NCBI RefSeq assembly: GCF_016863395.1
Contig: NZ_BOOU01000058.1
Span: 62,001 to 126,000, forward strand
Direction of reading: 5' to 3'
DNA from: Sphaerisporangium rufum
Lineage (GTDB): Bacteria; Actinomycetota; Actinomycetes; Streptosporangiales; Streptosporangiaceae
Length of the DNA stretch: 64,000 bases
Below the pieces are notes generated by a model, which made no database searches, was not told the DNA's origin, and saw only the letters and a program-made list of their open reading frames with translations. Below are positions 37,842-46,030 of the stretch, piece by piece. A program made the position numbers and the translations under genes. How positions within the stretch are numbered: the stretch's first letter is position 1; the number at the start of each line of letters is the position of its first letter.

Positions 37842-39383
37842 ATGCACGACAGTGCGAAACCCGCATTAGACGGGACGGCCGCCAGCAGAGACCCGAGCCC
37901 GCGCCTGATCGCGCCGATGGCGTGGCGGCCGGTACTGGCCGTCGCGCTGGCCGCCGGGGTGGTGCACCTGGCGGTGGCCACCCGGTTCGGCTGGCACCGG
38001 GACGAGTTCTACCAGGTCACCACCGGCCGGCACCTGGACTGGGGGTTCCCGGACCAGCCGCCGGTGACCCCGCTGCTCGCCCGCCTGGTCGACGGCCTGC
38101 CCGGCGGGCTGCTGCCGCTGCGGCTGCTCGCGATCGCCGCCCAGCTGGGCTGCGTCCTGCTGGCCGCCCGGCTGGCCGCCGAGTTCGGCGGCCGGGCCCG
38201 CGCCCAGACCATCGCGGCGGCGGCCATCGCGGCCTGCCCGGCGTTCGTCGGCGGCGCGATGATGTTCAGCACCACGGTGACCGACCAGCTGGCCTGGGCC
38301 GCGGTGTTCGTCACGGTGGCCGCGGCGCTGCGGTCCGGCACGGTGCGGTCGTGGCTGGCGGCCGGGGCGGTGGCCGGGCTCGGGCTGGAGAACAAGCACA
38401 CCATCGGGGTGCTGCTGCTCGGCGTCACCGCCGGGCTGGTGCTCTTCCACCGGCCGGTGCTGCGCACGCCCGGTCCCTGGCTGGCGGGGGCGCTGGCGTT
38501 GCTGCTCGCCCTGCCCAACGTGCTGTGGAACGTGCGCCACGGCTGGCCGCAGCTGCGCATGGCCGGCGTGCTGTCGGCCGACCAGGGCGGCCCGCTGGGC
38601 TCGCTGGCGAACCTGCCGCTGCTGGTGCTGATCGCCGGCCTGCCGCTGGTGATGCTCTGGGTGTTCGGCGTGCGCCGGCTGGCCTCCGCGGCCGGTCGCG
38701 GCCACCGGTGGGCCCTGGTCGCGGCGGCCACCGCGCTGGTGGTGTTCACGGCCGGCGGCGGCAAGCTCTACTATCCGGCACCCGGCCTGCTCGCGCTGTT
38801 CGCGGCGGGGGCGGTGCTGGTGGAGGACCGGGCCGCCCGGGCCGGTGCCGCCGCCCGCCCGGGCCGGTCCCGCTGGACCTGGCCGGTCCTGCTGGCCACC
38901 TCCGGGCTGATCGCCGTGCTGACCGGACTGCCGGTGCTGCCGGTGGGCGCGGCCACCGCGCTGCGGCCGGTGAATCCCGAACCGGTGGAGACCTACGGCT
39001 GGCCCGAGTTCGTCGGCCAGGTCGCGGCGGCGGCCCGGTCCCTGCCGGCCGGCACGCCCATCTTCACCGCCAACTACGGCGAGGCCGGCGCGCTGACCCT
39101 CCTCGGCCCGGACGCGGGCCTGCGGTCGCCGGTGGTCAGCGCGCACAACGCCTACGGCCTGTGGGGCCCGCCGCCGGGAACGCCGGATCCGGTGCTCTGC
39201 GTGGGCCAGTGGAGCGCCGAATACCTCCGCCGGTTCTGGTCGGACGTCCGGCCGGTGGCGTCCATCACCCTGCCCGGCGGGATCATCACCCAGGAGGTCG
39301 ACGAGAACGCCGCGATCTTCACCTGCCGGGGCCCGCGCGGCGACTGGGCACGCCTGTGGCCGGCCCTGCGGCACCTCGACTGA
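37842..39383 (+). CDS. Glycosyltransferase family 39 (PMT/ArnT-like) membrane protein
   Basis: A 513-residue polytopic protein with about ten to twelve helices. The first loop has FGWHRDEFYQVTTGRHLDWG, the Asp-Glu motif of GT39 enzymes that bind a polyprenyl-phosphate sugar, then FPDQPPVTPLLARLV. The C-terminal ~110 residues are an extracytoplasmic domain (AGTPIFTANYGEAGALTLLG). It should transfer a sugar to a lipid, protein or wall polymer on the outer face. ATG 37842 has AGGAG 9 nt upstream. No acceptor gene is adjacent. Confidence 0.85.
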   Translation: MHDSAKPALDGTAASRDPSPRLIAPMAWRPVLAVALAAGVVHLAVATRFGWHRDEFYQVTTGRHLDWGFPDQPPVTPLLARLVDGLPGGLLPLRLLAIAAQLGCVLLAARLAAEFGGRARAQTIAAAAIAACPAFVGGAMMFSTTVTDQLAWAAVFVTVAAALRSGTVRSWLAAGAVAGLGLENKHTIGVLLLGVTAGLVLFHRPVLRTPGPWLAGALALLLALPNVLWNVRHGWPQLRMAGVLSADQGGPLGSLANLPLLVLIAGLPLVMLWVFGVRRLASAAGRGHRWALVAAATALVVFTAGGGKLYYPAPGLLALFAAGAVLVEDRAARAGAAARPGRSRWTWPVLLATSGLIAVLTGLPVLPVGAATALRPVNPEPVETYGWPEFVGQVAAAARSLPAGTPIFTANYGEAGALTLLGPDAGLRSPVVSAHNAYGLWGPPPGTPDPVLCVGQWSAEYLRRFWSDVRPVASITLPGGIITQEVDENAAIFTCRGPRGDWARLWPALRHLD

Positions 39384-39413
39384 GAGCCCGCGCCGGGCCG
39401 GCCGGAGCCGGTC

Positions 39414-40400
39414 TCAGACGGTGATGACGACCTTGCCGGGGGCGTGGCCCTGCTCCTGGTAGGCGATCGCCGCCGGGATCTCGGCGAAGCAGTAGCTCCG
39501 GCCGATCACCGGGGTCACCTGGCCGGCCTCGATGAACTCGGTCAGAGCGAGCAGGGTGCGCCGGGTGTCCGGGGAGTTGATCACATCCACCGAGGTCATC
39601 TTCTGGGAGACGAACGGCGACATGGCGAGCGCCGCGAAGACGTGTCCGGCCGGCTGCAGCCACCGGCCGGCCGGCCCGCCGACCGCGACGTAGGTCCCCC
39701 GGCGGGCCAGCACCCGCCGGCCCGCCGACACCGGGCGGCCGCCCGCCACGTCCAGCAGGACGTCGTAGTGCCGCCCGGCCCGGGTGAAGTCCTGCACGCT
39801 GTAGTCGACGACCTCGTCCGCGCCGATCGAGCGCACCAGGTCGACGTTGCGCGGCCCGCACACCGCGGTGACCCGCGCGCCGAGCGCCCGGGCGATCTGC
39901 ACGGCGAACGTGCCCACCCCGCCGGAGGCCCCGTTGACCAGGACCTGCTGGCCGGGCCGGACGTCCGCCTGGTCGCGCAGGCCCAGCAGCGCGGTGCCGG
40001 CCGCCAGCGGGACCGCCGCCGCCTGCTCGAACGACAGGCTCGGCGGCTTGGGCGCCAGCTCGCCTTCCGGGACGCACACGTACTCGGCGAAGCCGCCGCC
40101 CTTGGGCATCCCGTACACCTCGTCGCCGGGGCGGAACGCCGTCACCGCCCTGCCGACCGCCTCGACCTCGCCGGCCACGTCGGCGCCGAGGATGGCGACC
40201 TTCGGCCGGCGCAGGCCGAGGCCGCCGGGCATCAGCCGGGCGACGCGGGGCTCGCCGCGCATGAGATGCCAGTCGAAGGGCTGCACCGAGGTGGCGCGCA
40301 CCCGGACCAGCACCTCGTGGTCGGCGGGCGCCGGCCGGTCCACGTCGGTGAGTTCCAGCATGTCGGGGGCGCCGTACGAGCGCAGGACGAAGGCCTTCAT
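39414..40400 (-). CDS. Zinc-independent MDR-family NAD(P)H oxidoreductase
   Basis: A 328-residue medium-chain dehydrogenase/reductase of the quinone-oxidoreductase kind: MKAFVLRSYGAPDMLEL at the start, GADVAGEVEAVGRAVTAFRP without the zinc-ligand Cys/His set, and the nucleotide loop NGASGGVGTFAVQIARALGA. It likely reduces quinones or enones with NADPH. GAGGAG lies 6 nt before the ATG. It is convergent with the GT39 gene and divergent from DUF2306, with a 238-nt gap. Confidence 0.88.
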   Translation of the reverse strand: MKAFVLRSYGAPDMLELTDVDRPAPADHEVLVRVRATSVQPFDWHLMRGEPRVARLMPGGLGLRRPKVAILGADVAGEVEAVGRAVTAFRPGDEVYGMPKGGGFAEYVCVPEGELAPKPPSLSFEQAAAVPLAAGTALLGLRDQADVRPGQQVLVNGASGGVGTFAVQIARALGARVTAVCGPRNVDLVRSIGADEVVDYSVQDFTRAGRHYDVLLDVAGGRPVSAGRRVLARRGTYVAVGGPAGRWLQPAGHVFAALAMSPFVSQKMTSVDVINSPDTRRTLLALTEFIEAGQVTPVIGRSYCFAEIPAAIAYQEQGHAPGKVVITV

Positions 40401-40545
40401 CGCGTTCTCCTCAGGGGGCGGGTGGCCGGTGCGCGTTCCTCGGGTGCGCGGTGGCGCGGTTCACCGGGGTCACCGGTCGCGGCCGGTGCGGCGCGTTCCC
40501 GTGCCGTGGCATCAGTGTGCGCGGACCCGCCCGGTGGCTCTACGG

Positions 40546-40555
40546 CCGAAAGTAC
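40546..40555. promoter_or_regulatory. CCGAAAGTAC motif upstream of the DUF2306 gene
   Basis: This exact 10-mer also lies at 43199-43208, upstream of the sensor kinase start on the other strand. Its presence before both the membrane-protein gene and the two-component operon makes it a candidate response-regulator site. Confidence 0.35.
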
Positions 40556-40638
40556 GAACGTGCCGGTGGCCGATCGGCCGCCCCGGATCGGACCGTTGTG
40601 CCGATGAACGGCCAGGTCCCGGCCGTCACGATCGGGTC

Positions 40639-41586
40639 ATGAGCGACGAGAGCACGACGACGGGACGCCGTTCCCGCGACACCCACCGGCCCGGGCGCGA
40701 CCGGTCCGTCACCACCTGGCGGGAACGGCTGCCGATCACGGGGCTGATCCTGCTCGGCGCCGTACCGGTGATCGCCGGCGCCGCCCGGCTGACCGAGCTG
40801 ACCGCCGGCGCCGAGATCACGCCGGGCAACGCCCGGTTCTTCGCGATGCCGCTGCCGGTGGTGCTGCACATCCTCACCGCCACCGTGTACACCATCGCGG
40901 GCGCCTTCCAGTTCGCCCCCGGCCTCCGCCGCCGCCGGCTCGGCCGGCACCGCGCCCTCGGGTGGCTGCTGATCCCGTGCGGGCTCGCCGCGGCGCTCAC
41001 CGGGCTGTGGATGACCCTGTACTACCCGCGTCCCGCGGGGGACGGCGAGCTGCTGGCCGGCTTCCGGCTCGCCTTCGGGGCGGCCATGCTGCTGTCCATC
41101 GTCCTCGGCCTGGCGGCGGTCCGGCGCCGCGACATCGCCCGGCACCGGTCCTGGATGATCCGCGGGTACGCCATCGGCCTCGGCGCGGGCACCCAGGCGC
41201 TGACCCACGCGTTGTGGTTCCTGCTCCCCGGCAACGGCAGCGGCCTGGCCGACCTCGACGAGCTCACCAGGGCGCTGCTGGTGGCCGCCGGCTGGGTGAT
41301 CAACCTGGCCGTGGCCGAATGGATCATCCGCCGGCGTCCGGCCCGCCGCCGCGCCGCCGCGGCGCGGTCACTGCCGGAGGCGGCCGGTCTCGTAGGCCCA
41401 CATCGCGATCTCCACCCGGTTGCGGACGCCGAGCTTGGTCATCAGCCGGGCGATGTGGCTCTTGACGGTGCTGAGCGAGATGTGCAGATCGCCGGCGATC
41501 TCGCTGTTGGTGCGCCCGCGGGCCACGGCGAGGAGGATCTCCTCCTCCCGGCCGGTGAGCGCCTCGACGGGCTGCGCCGGCGGTGA
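40639..41586 (+). CDS. DUF2306 membrane protein with antisense-overlapping 3' end
   Basis: A 315-residue protein whose first ~245 residues form a DUF2306-type membrane protein with about six helices (LPITGLILLGAVPVIAGAAR, LPVVLHILTATVYTIAGAFQ, HRALGWLLIPCGLAAALTGL) and the RHRSWMIRGYAIGLGAGTQA segment. No stop occurs at the natural end, so the last ~73 codons run antisense over the 3' end of the response-regulator gene (219-bp overlap), and that tail looks non-structural. Beside a two-component system, it may be its target. Function unknown. Confidence 0.75.
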   Translation: MSDESTTTGRRSRDTHRPGRDRSVTTWRERLPITGLILLGAVPVIAGAARLTELTAGAEITPGNARFFAMPLPVVLHILTATVYTIAGAFQFAPGLRRRRLGRHRALGWLLIPCGLAAALTGLWMTLYYPRPAGDGELLAGFRLAFGAAMLLSIVLGLAAVRRRDIARHRSWMIRGYAIGLGAGTQALTHALWFLLPGNGSGLADLDELTRALLVAAGWVINLAVAEWIIRRRPARRRAAAARSLPEAAGLVGPHRDLHPVADAELGHQPGDVALDGAERDVQIAGDLAVGAPAGHGEEDLLLPAGERLDGLRRR

Positions 41587-42024
41587 GCCGCGCCCGGCGC
41601 CGGCGAAGGTCGCCAGCAGCCGCGCGGTGACGCTCGGCGCGATGAGGGCGTCACCCGCGGCGGCGGCCCGGACGGCCTGGGCGAGCAGGTCGGGCCCGGC
41701 GTCCTTCAGCAGGAAGCCGCGGGCGCCGGCCCGCAGCGCGGCGTGCACGTACTCGTCGAGATCGAACGTGGTGATGACCACCACGGCCAGCGGGTCCGGC
41801 ACATCCGGCCCGGCGACGGCCCGGGTGGCCGCGATGCCGTCCAGGCCGGGCATCCGGATGTCGAACAGGCACACGTCGGGGCGCAGCCGCCGGGCGAGCT
41901 CGACGGCCCGCCGCCCGTCGCCGGCCTCGCCGATGACCTCGATGCCCGGCTGGGCGTCCAGGATCATCCGCAGGCCGGTGCGGGCGATCTCCTGGTCGTC
42001 GGCGACGATCACCTGGATGTTCAT
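41368..42024 (-). CDS. NarL/FixJ-family response regulator
   Basis: A 218-residue regulator. The receiver domain has VIVADDQEIARTGLRMILDA (acidic pair), the phospho-Asp in CLFDIRMPGLDG and the Lys in RGFLLKDAGPD. A LuxR-type helix-turn-helix follows: LTGREEEILLAVARGRTNSE and STVKSHIARLMTKLGVRNRV. ATG 42022-42024 overlaps the kinase stop as ATGA. Expected to dimerise on phosphorylation and activate or repress promoters, perhaps through the CCGAAAGTAC motif. Confidence 0.93.
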   Translation of the reverse strand: MNIQVIVADDQEIARTGLRMILDAQPGIEVIGEAGDGRRAVELARRLRPDVCLFDIRMPGLDGIAATRAVAGPDVPDPLAVVVITTFDLDEYVHAALRAGARGFLLKDAGPDLLAQAVRAAAAGDALIAPSVTARLLATFAGAGRGSPPAQPVEALTGREEEILLAVARGRTNSEIAGDLHISLSTVKSHIARLMTKLGVRNRVEIAMWAYETGRLRQ

Positions 42025-43160
42025 GTCCCGGCTCCGGTCCGTGGCAGCACGGCGGTCACCGTCCAGCCGCCGTCGGGGCCGGGACCGGCCTGGCAACGGC
42101 CGCCGAGCAGTTCGGCGCGTTCGATCATTCCGATCAGACCGTACCCGGGCGAGCCGGCCGGGCGGATCAGGCCGCCGTCGCCGTCGTCGCCCACCCGTAG
42201 CCGGACCGCCGCGTCGTCGATGGCGACGTGGACCTCGACCCGGGTGGCGTGCCGGGCGTGCCGGAGCGCGTTCGTGATCGACTCCTGGGCGATGCGGTAG
42301 ATCGCGGCACCGACCCGCGGCGGTACGTCCGCCACCTCGCCGGTGATCTCCACCTCGACGGCCGGCCCGGACCGGCCGCGGCCGGCCAGCTTCGCCAGGT
42401 CGGTGATGTCCCGGCCGGGCGCCAGCTCCGCCGGTTCGTTCCGGCGCAGCACCCGGACCATGGCCCGCATCTCGGCCAGGGCCCGGGACGCCTCGGCTTC
42501 GATCAGCTGGAGCGCCTCGGCCGCGGCGTCCGGCCGCGACGCCGAGGTGGCCAGGCCCGCCTGCGCCCGGATCGCCATCGCCGAGACGTGATGGGCGACC
42601 GTGTCGTGCAGGTCTCGGGCGAGCTGTTCGCGTTCGAGCAGCTTGACCTGGTCCAGCTCGCGCATCCGCGCCCCGGCCCGGTACCGGAACGCCACGCCCA
42701 GCGCGACCGCCGCGAACGTGACGGTGAACGCGGCGACGGCGTCCGGGAGGACCAGGTCGTAGAAGGCCATGGAGAGCCCGACCGCCGCCAGCATGATCGC
42801 CAGCCCCAGCACCACCTCGCGGCCGGATCCCCAGCGGGCCAGGGCGTACACCAGGATCAGCACGTACGCCATCGTGTACGTCTGCACCCGCTCGCCACCG
42901 GTCAGCAGCGGAGCCGCGCTGGTGGTGGCGAAGGCGATCGCGATCATCCGCAGCGGCCTGGTCCGGCGCCACAGCAGCGCCGGCACCAGCCCGACGGTCA
43001 CGATCAGCGAGACGACCCGCCCCGGCAGATCCGGTCGCAGCACCCCTTCGAGCAGCGCCAGGGCGATCAGCACCCCGGCGAGGACCCGGTCCCGCCACAC
43101 CCGCGACGGCGCGCCGGCCGGGCGCGGCTCGTCCCACACGGAGCGCAGTAAGCCGGGCAC
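42021..43160 (-). CDS. Sensor histidine kinase (HisKA_3, DesK/NarX-like)
   Basis: A 379-residue kinase: about five or six N-terminal helices (VLAGVLIALALLEGVL, MAYVLILVYALARWG, VVLGLAIMLAAVGLSM), the phospho-His in EREQLARDLHDTVAHHVSAM, and the HATPase end (AQESITNALRHARHATRVEV, GLIGMIERAELLGGRC). No large extracellular loop, so it probably senses a membrane signal. GTG 43160 is the assumed start; upstream in-frame sequence to 43220 lacks support. Coupled to the response regulator by ATGA overlap. Confidence 0.9.
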   Translation of the reverse strand: MPGLLRSVWDEPRPAGAPSRVWRDRVLAGVLIALALLEGVLRPDLPGRVVSLIVTVGLVPALLWRRTRPLRMIAIAFATTSAAPLLTGGERVQTYTMAYVLILVYALARWGSGREVVLGLAIMLAAVGLSMAFYDLVLPDAVAAFTVTFAAVALGVAFRYRAGARMRELDQVKLLEREQLARDLHDTVAHHVSAMAIRAQAGLATSASRPDAAAEALQLIEAEASRALAEMRAMVRVLRRNEPAELAPGRDITDLAKLAGRGRSGPAVEVEITGEVADVPPRVGAAIYRIAQESITNALRHARHATRVEVHVAIDDAAVRLRVGDDGDGGLIRPAGSPGYGLIGMIERAELLGGRCQAGPGPDGGWTVTAVLPRTGAGT

Positions 43161-43198
43161 GCGAACATCGTACGAGACCGCCCGCCGCCAGGGACCGC

Positions 43199-43208
43199 CC
43201 GAAAGTAC
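43199..43208. promoter_or_regulatory. CCGAAAGTAC motif upstream of the sensor kinase gene
   Basis: Same 10-mer as at 40546-40555, here 39-48 nt before the kinase start codon. Its position fits autoregulation by the response regulator. Confidence 0.35.
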
Positions 43209-43273
43209 ACATCCCCGCAATCGCGTGAGAGCCCCTCGTCGAATGACGGGGTGGTGCCGCGCCGACGAAACGC

Positions 43274-43741
43274 TCAGAAGGTGTCCAACCGTGGCATCAC
43301 CCGGCTGCTGAACTCGACGATGGCGGTGGTCCAGGTGAGTGCCTCATCCAACTCGTCCAGCGTCACCGTCTCACCCGGCTGGCCTCCGTACTCAAGCACG
43401 TTTCTCCGCCTGCGCAGGTGGTCGAGCCTGCGCAGCGCGCGTCCCTCTGGAGCACCGCCGAACTGCGCGATCACCGCGTCTCTCAAGGCTATGTGGCCGC
43501 CGCGTGAGGTAGCACGTAACCCTTGCGCCTGCAGGAGGGCGGCACACGCCTTGCGGGCGGCGTCGTAGCACAGCGCGTAGGCCCCCTCGGGATCCTCGTC
43601 CTGGATCTTCGTGACCGATGCCAGGTGGCTGCGGGCCGCCTCCAACATCGATGTGGCCAGGTCGCCGGCCTGTGGCACACGTTGGATCTCGCGCTCCGAG
43701 ATGAGCCGGGAAACGACCTCCTCACCGAGTGTCCACCGCAC
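43274..43741 (-). CDS. HEPN-domain protein, putative toxin or partner of MNT
   Basis: A 155-residue all-helical protein with HEPN features: an N-terminal helix (ATSMLEAARSHLASVTKIQD), the YDAARKACAALLQAQG segment and a C-terminal RRRRNVLEYGG. The usual RNase motif of toxic HEPNs is Arg-x4-6-His; here the His position is Tyr, as in several HEPN subfamilies thought to be inactive or non-canonical. GAGGAG lies 4 nt before its GTG. It begins 9 nt after the MNT gene, the order typical of MNT/HEPN modules. Confidence 0.75.
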   Translation of the reverse strand: MRWTLGEEVVSRLISEREIQRVPQAGDLATSMLEAARSHLASVTKIQDEDPEGAYALCYDAARKACAALLQAQGLRATSRGGHIALRDAVIAQFGGAPEGRALRRLDHLRRRRNVLEYGGQPGETVTLDELDEALTWTTAIVEFSSRVMPRLDTF

Positions 43742-43750
43742 GCTGCTCCT

Positions 43751-44335
43751 CTAGTGCCGGGGATGTTCGATCTCGACGACCGGCGATCCCTTGATCTGGC
43801 GGATCAGCCCGTCCGCGCCAGACTCCCACACCGTAACGCTGCGTATCACTGCATTCACTGAAATCCCTAGGCGCTGTTCGGCGCGACCCGCGGCGTCATA
43901 GACGTCTCCGCGCCGTGGAGAGCCCAGGACCAGCAGATCGATGTCGTTCGGTTGCGGGCCCGGCTCCCCGTGGTGGCGGGCGGCCCAGGAACCGAAGATC
44001 ATGATCTGGTGGACGTCCCGAACTCCGGCGAACTCCTCGGCGATGATCGCTGGTGCACCGAACGCAACGGCCAGCAGGCCGGCGAGCGGGCGGAAGGCGG
44101 CGGTTTCGGTTTCGGCCCGGATCAGCCGGGCGCGCCCGACCTTGCGTTCTCGTAGCAGCCCGGCCCCGATCAGTCGATCGACCTCGCGCTGCGCCGAACT
44201 CACCGGATGCCCGCACATCGCGGCCAGTTCGCTGATCGAGAACTCCTCTTCGGGCACCAGGTACAGGCGGGCGAGCAGGTCGGCCTGCAGCCGGGACCGG
44301 AAGATCGGCATGAGGTCAGGCGCTGACGTTCCCAC
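43751..44335 (-). CDS. Winged-helix/MNT nucleotidyltransferase fusion
   Basis: About 194 residues from the chosen start. The N-terminal half is a winged helix (EEFSISELAAMCGHPVSSAQ, REVDRLIGAGLLRERKVGRA). The C-terminal half is a minimal nucleotidyltransferase with GSWAARHHGEPGPQPNDIDL, the GS-x10-DxD motif. MNT antitoxins AMPylate HEPN toxins; the winged helix could add autorepression. I choose GTG 44335 because TATCAT lies 7 nt upstream (leaderless); the open frame extends to 44416. The Ser and both Asp are present, so it may be active. Confidence 0.75.
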   Translation of the reverse strand: MGTSAPDLMPIFRSRLQADLLARLYLVPEEEFSISELAAMCGHPVSSAQREVDRLIGAGLLRERKVGRARLIRAETETAAFRPLAGLLAVAFGAPAIIAEEFAGVRDVHQIMIFGSWAARHHGEPGPQPNDIDLLVLGSPRRGDVYDAAGRAEQRLGISVNAVIRSVTVWESGADGLIRQIKGSPVVEIEHPRH

Positions 44336-44504
44336 ATTCCTGATGATAACTTGCGAAACCTGGGAATGAGAGGAGAGCGCGTCCGAGTCCGCCGGCTGCG
44401 GATCGGCGCGCGTCACCGGGCGGGAACGACTGATGCCGCATGCCCACCTGTCACCCTTGTACGCGGCTCGGCTGCCGAGCGAATAAGGGAGGGCGTTCCA
44501 CGGA

Positions 44505-45743
44505 TCAGCCGGCGGTCCCGGTGCGGGCGATCAGGTCGAGGAGGAGATGGGTGGCCACCTCGGCCCCGTCGGTGCGGACCTTGCCGGCGACCTCGGCCGC
44601 GCGGGTGCGGGTGCCGGGGTCCAGGGCGACCTTGAGGGCGGACGCCAGGGATTCGGCGGTGGGCGTCGGGCCGTCGTGGCCGGTTCCGATGCCCAGCTCG
44701 GCGACCCGGTCCGCCCAGTACGGCTGGTCGGCGACCTGGGGGACGATGACCTGCGGCGCCCCGGCCCGGGCCGCCGTCGTGGTGGTGCCCGCGCCGCCGT
44801 GGTGCACCACCGCGGCCACCCGGCGAAACAGCTCCTGGTGGTTGACGTCACCGACCACCAGGCAGTCGTCCCGGTCGTCGATCATGGTCAGGTCGGCCCA
44901 GCCGCTGCCGAGCACGACGCGGTGTCCGTGCGACCGGACCGCTTCGACGACGGCGCGGGAGATCTCCGGTGCGCTCGCGCCCCGCATGGGCATGCTGCCG
45001 AACCCCACGTACACCGGCTCCGCTCCGGCGGCCAGGAACGCCTGCAACTCGGCGGGGAGCGGGCGCCCGTCGGGGCGGATCCACGCGCCGGTCTGGGCCA
45101 CCGCCAGATCGGACGTCTCCTGCCACGGGCCGAGGACCGGGTCGGCCGCCAGGAAGGGGTGGCCGGTGAAGACATGGTCGCGGAGGCGGTCCACCGGCGG
45201 CAGGCCCACCGATTCCCGGTGGGTGTTGATCGTCTCGCCGAACATCGCGTTCATGTGCTCGGCGTTGAGGTCCCACAGTGCCCGGTTGCCGGTCACCCCG
45301 GCGGGCACCTGCTGGCCTGGCCACGGCCGGGGCGCCTGGTGCGGCGAGGGCAGGTAGCTCGGCGAGAACGAGGTGAAGACGTACGGCACCCCGAGCTTCT
45401 CCGCCGCCCCGCGGGCCCCGGCCGCGGCCGGGAAGGATCCGGTGGCCACCACCGCGGCGCACCCGTCGCCCGCCCCGGTCACCGCCTCGTAGGCCATCGA
45501 GGTCAGCTCGGCCGCGATGCCGGCCAGGCCGGCACGCTCCTTGCCGGCGACCGTCCCGGTCGCCAGCGCGCGGATCGGCCAGCCGAGCGGTATCAGCGGC
45601 ACGCCGATGGCGTCCAGCGATTCCGCGAAGTCCGGCGGCGCGCACACCCGTACGTCGGCGCCGTGCGCCTGCAGCCGCGTCGCCAGCCCGGTCACCGGCT
45701 CGACGTCCCCGCGCGACCCGTAGGTCACCAGCACAACGCGCAT
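44505..45743 (-). CDS. MGT-type UDP-sugar glycosyltransferase (GT1)
   Basis: A 412-residue GT-B enzyme: the acceptor half starts MRVVLVTYGSRGDVEPVTGL, with the SRGDVEP motif of sterol and natural-product glycosyltransferases. The donor half has VYVGFGSMPMRG and the UDP-binding HHGGAGTTTTAARAGAPQVI with VADQPYWADRVAELGIG. Typical of glycosylation or inactivation of macrolides, flavonoids or glycopeptides. ATG 45743 follows a G-rich site; the longer frame to 45920 is rejected. It stands alone, not in a biosynthetic cluster, so self-resistance or detoxification is plausible. Confidence 0.88.
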   Translation of the reverse strand: MRVVLVTYGSRGDVEPVTGLATRLQAHGADVRVCAPPDFAESLDAIGVPLIPLGWPIRALATGTVAGKERAGLAGIAAELTSMAYEAVTGAGDGCAAVVATGSFPAAAGARGAAEKLGVPYVFTSFSPSYLPSPHQAPRPWPGQQVPAGVTGNRALWDLNAEHMNAMFGETINTHRESVGLPPVDRLRDHVFTGHPFLAADPVLGPWQETSDLAVAQTGAWIRPDGRPLPAELQAFLAAGAEPVYVGFGSMPMRGASAPEISRAVVEAVRSHGHRVVLGSGWADLTMIDDRDDCLVVGDVNHQELFRRVAAVVHHGGAGTTTTAARAGAPQVIVPQVADQPYWADRVAELGIGTGHDGPTPTAESLASALKVALDPGTRTRAAEVAGKVRTDGAEVATHLLLDLIARTGTAG

Positions 45744-45981
45744 TCCACGTCCCCCGTCTTGCGTCCGTTCCGATGTCGAGCGGCGATTCTGCGGCATGAC
45801 GGGGGTCTTGTGGCAAGCCCCCCCGTCCGCTATAGCTTGATAGTGGCGGGGAGTGACCGTTCCTCCTCGCATCACCCCGGCCCTCCGCGCCGCCGCCCGC
45901 TCCCATGACACCGGGGACACCCGCGAGGCCTGCCGTCCCGCCGCCCACCAGGGTCGATGTCGGTCGCCTGAGGGTGAGCAC

Positions 45982-46018
45982 TTATAGGAGTACAGTTATT
46001 AGAACTGTACTCCTATAA
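45982..46018. promoter_or_regulatory. Large AT-rich palindrome with 16-bp arms
   Basis: TTATAGGAGTACAGTT, loop ATTAG, AACTGTACTCCTATAA: perfect 16-bp arms, ending 12 nt before the ATG of the DUF234 ATPase. It is far more AT-rich than its surroundings. It could be an operator for a dimeric regulator, or an RNA hairpin over the ribosome site. Confidence 0.75.
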
Positions 46019-46030
46019 ACTGAGGGTGAA

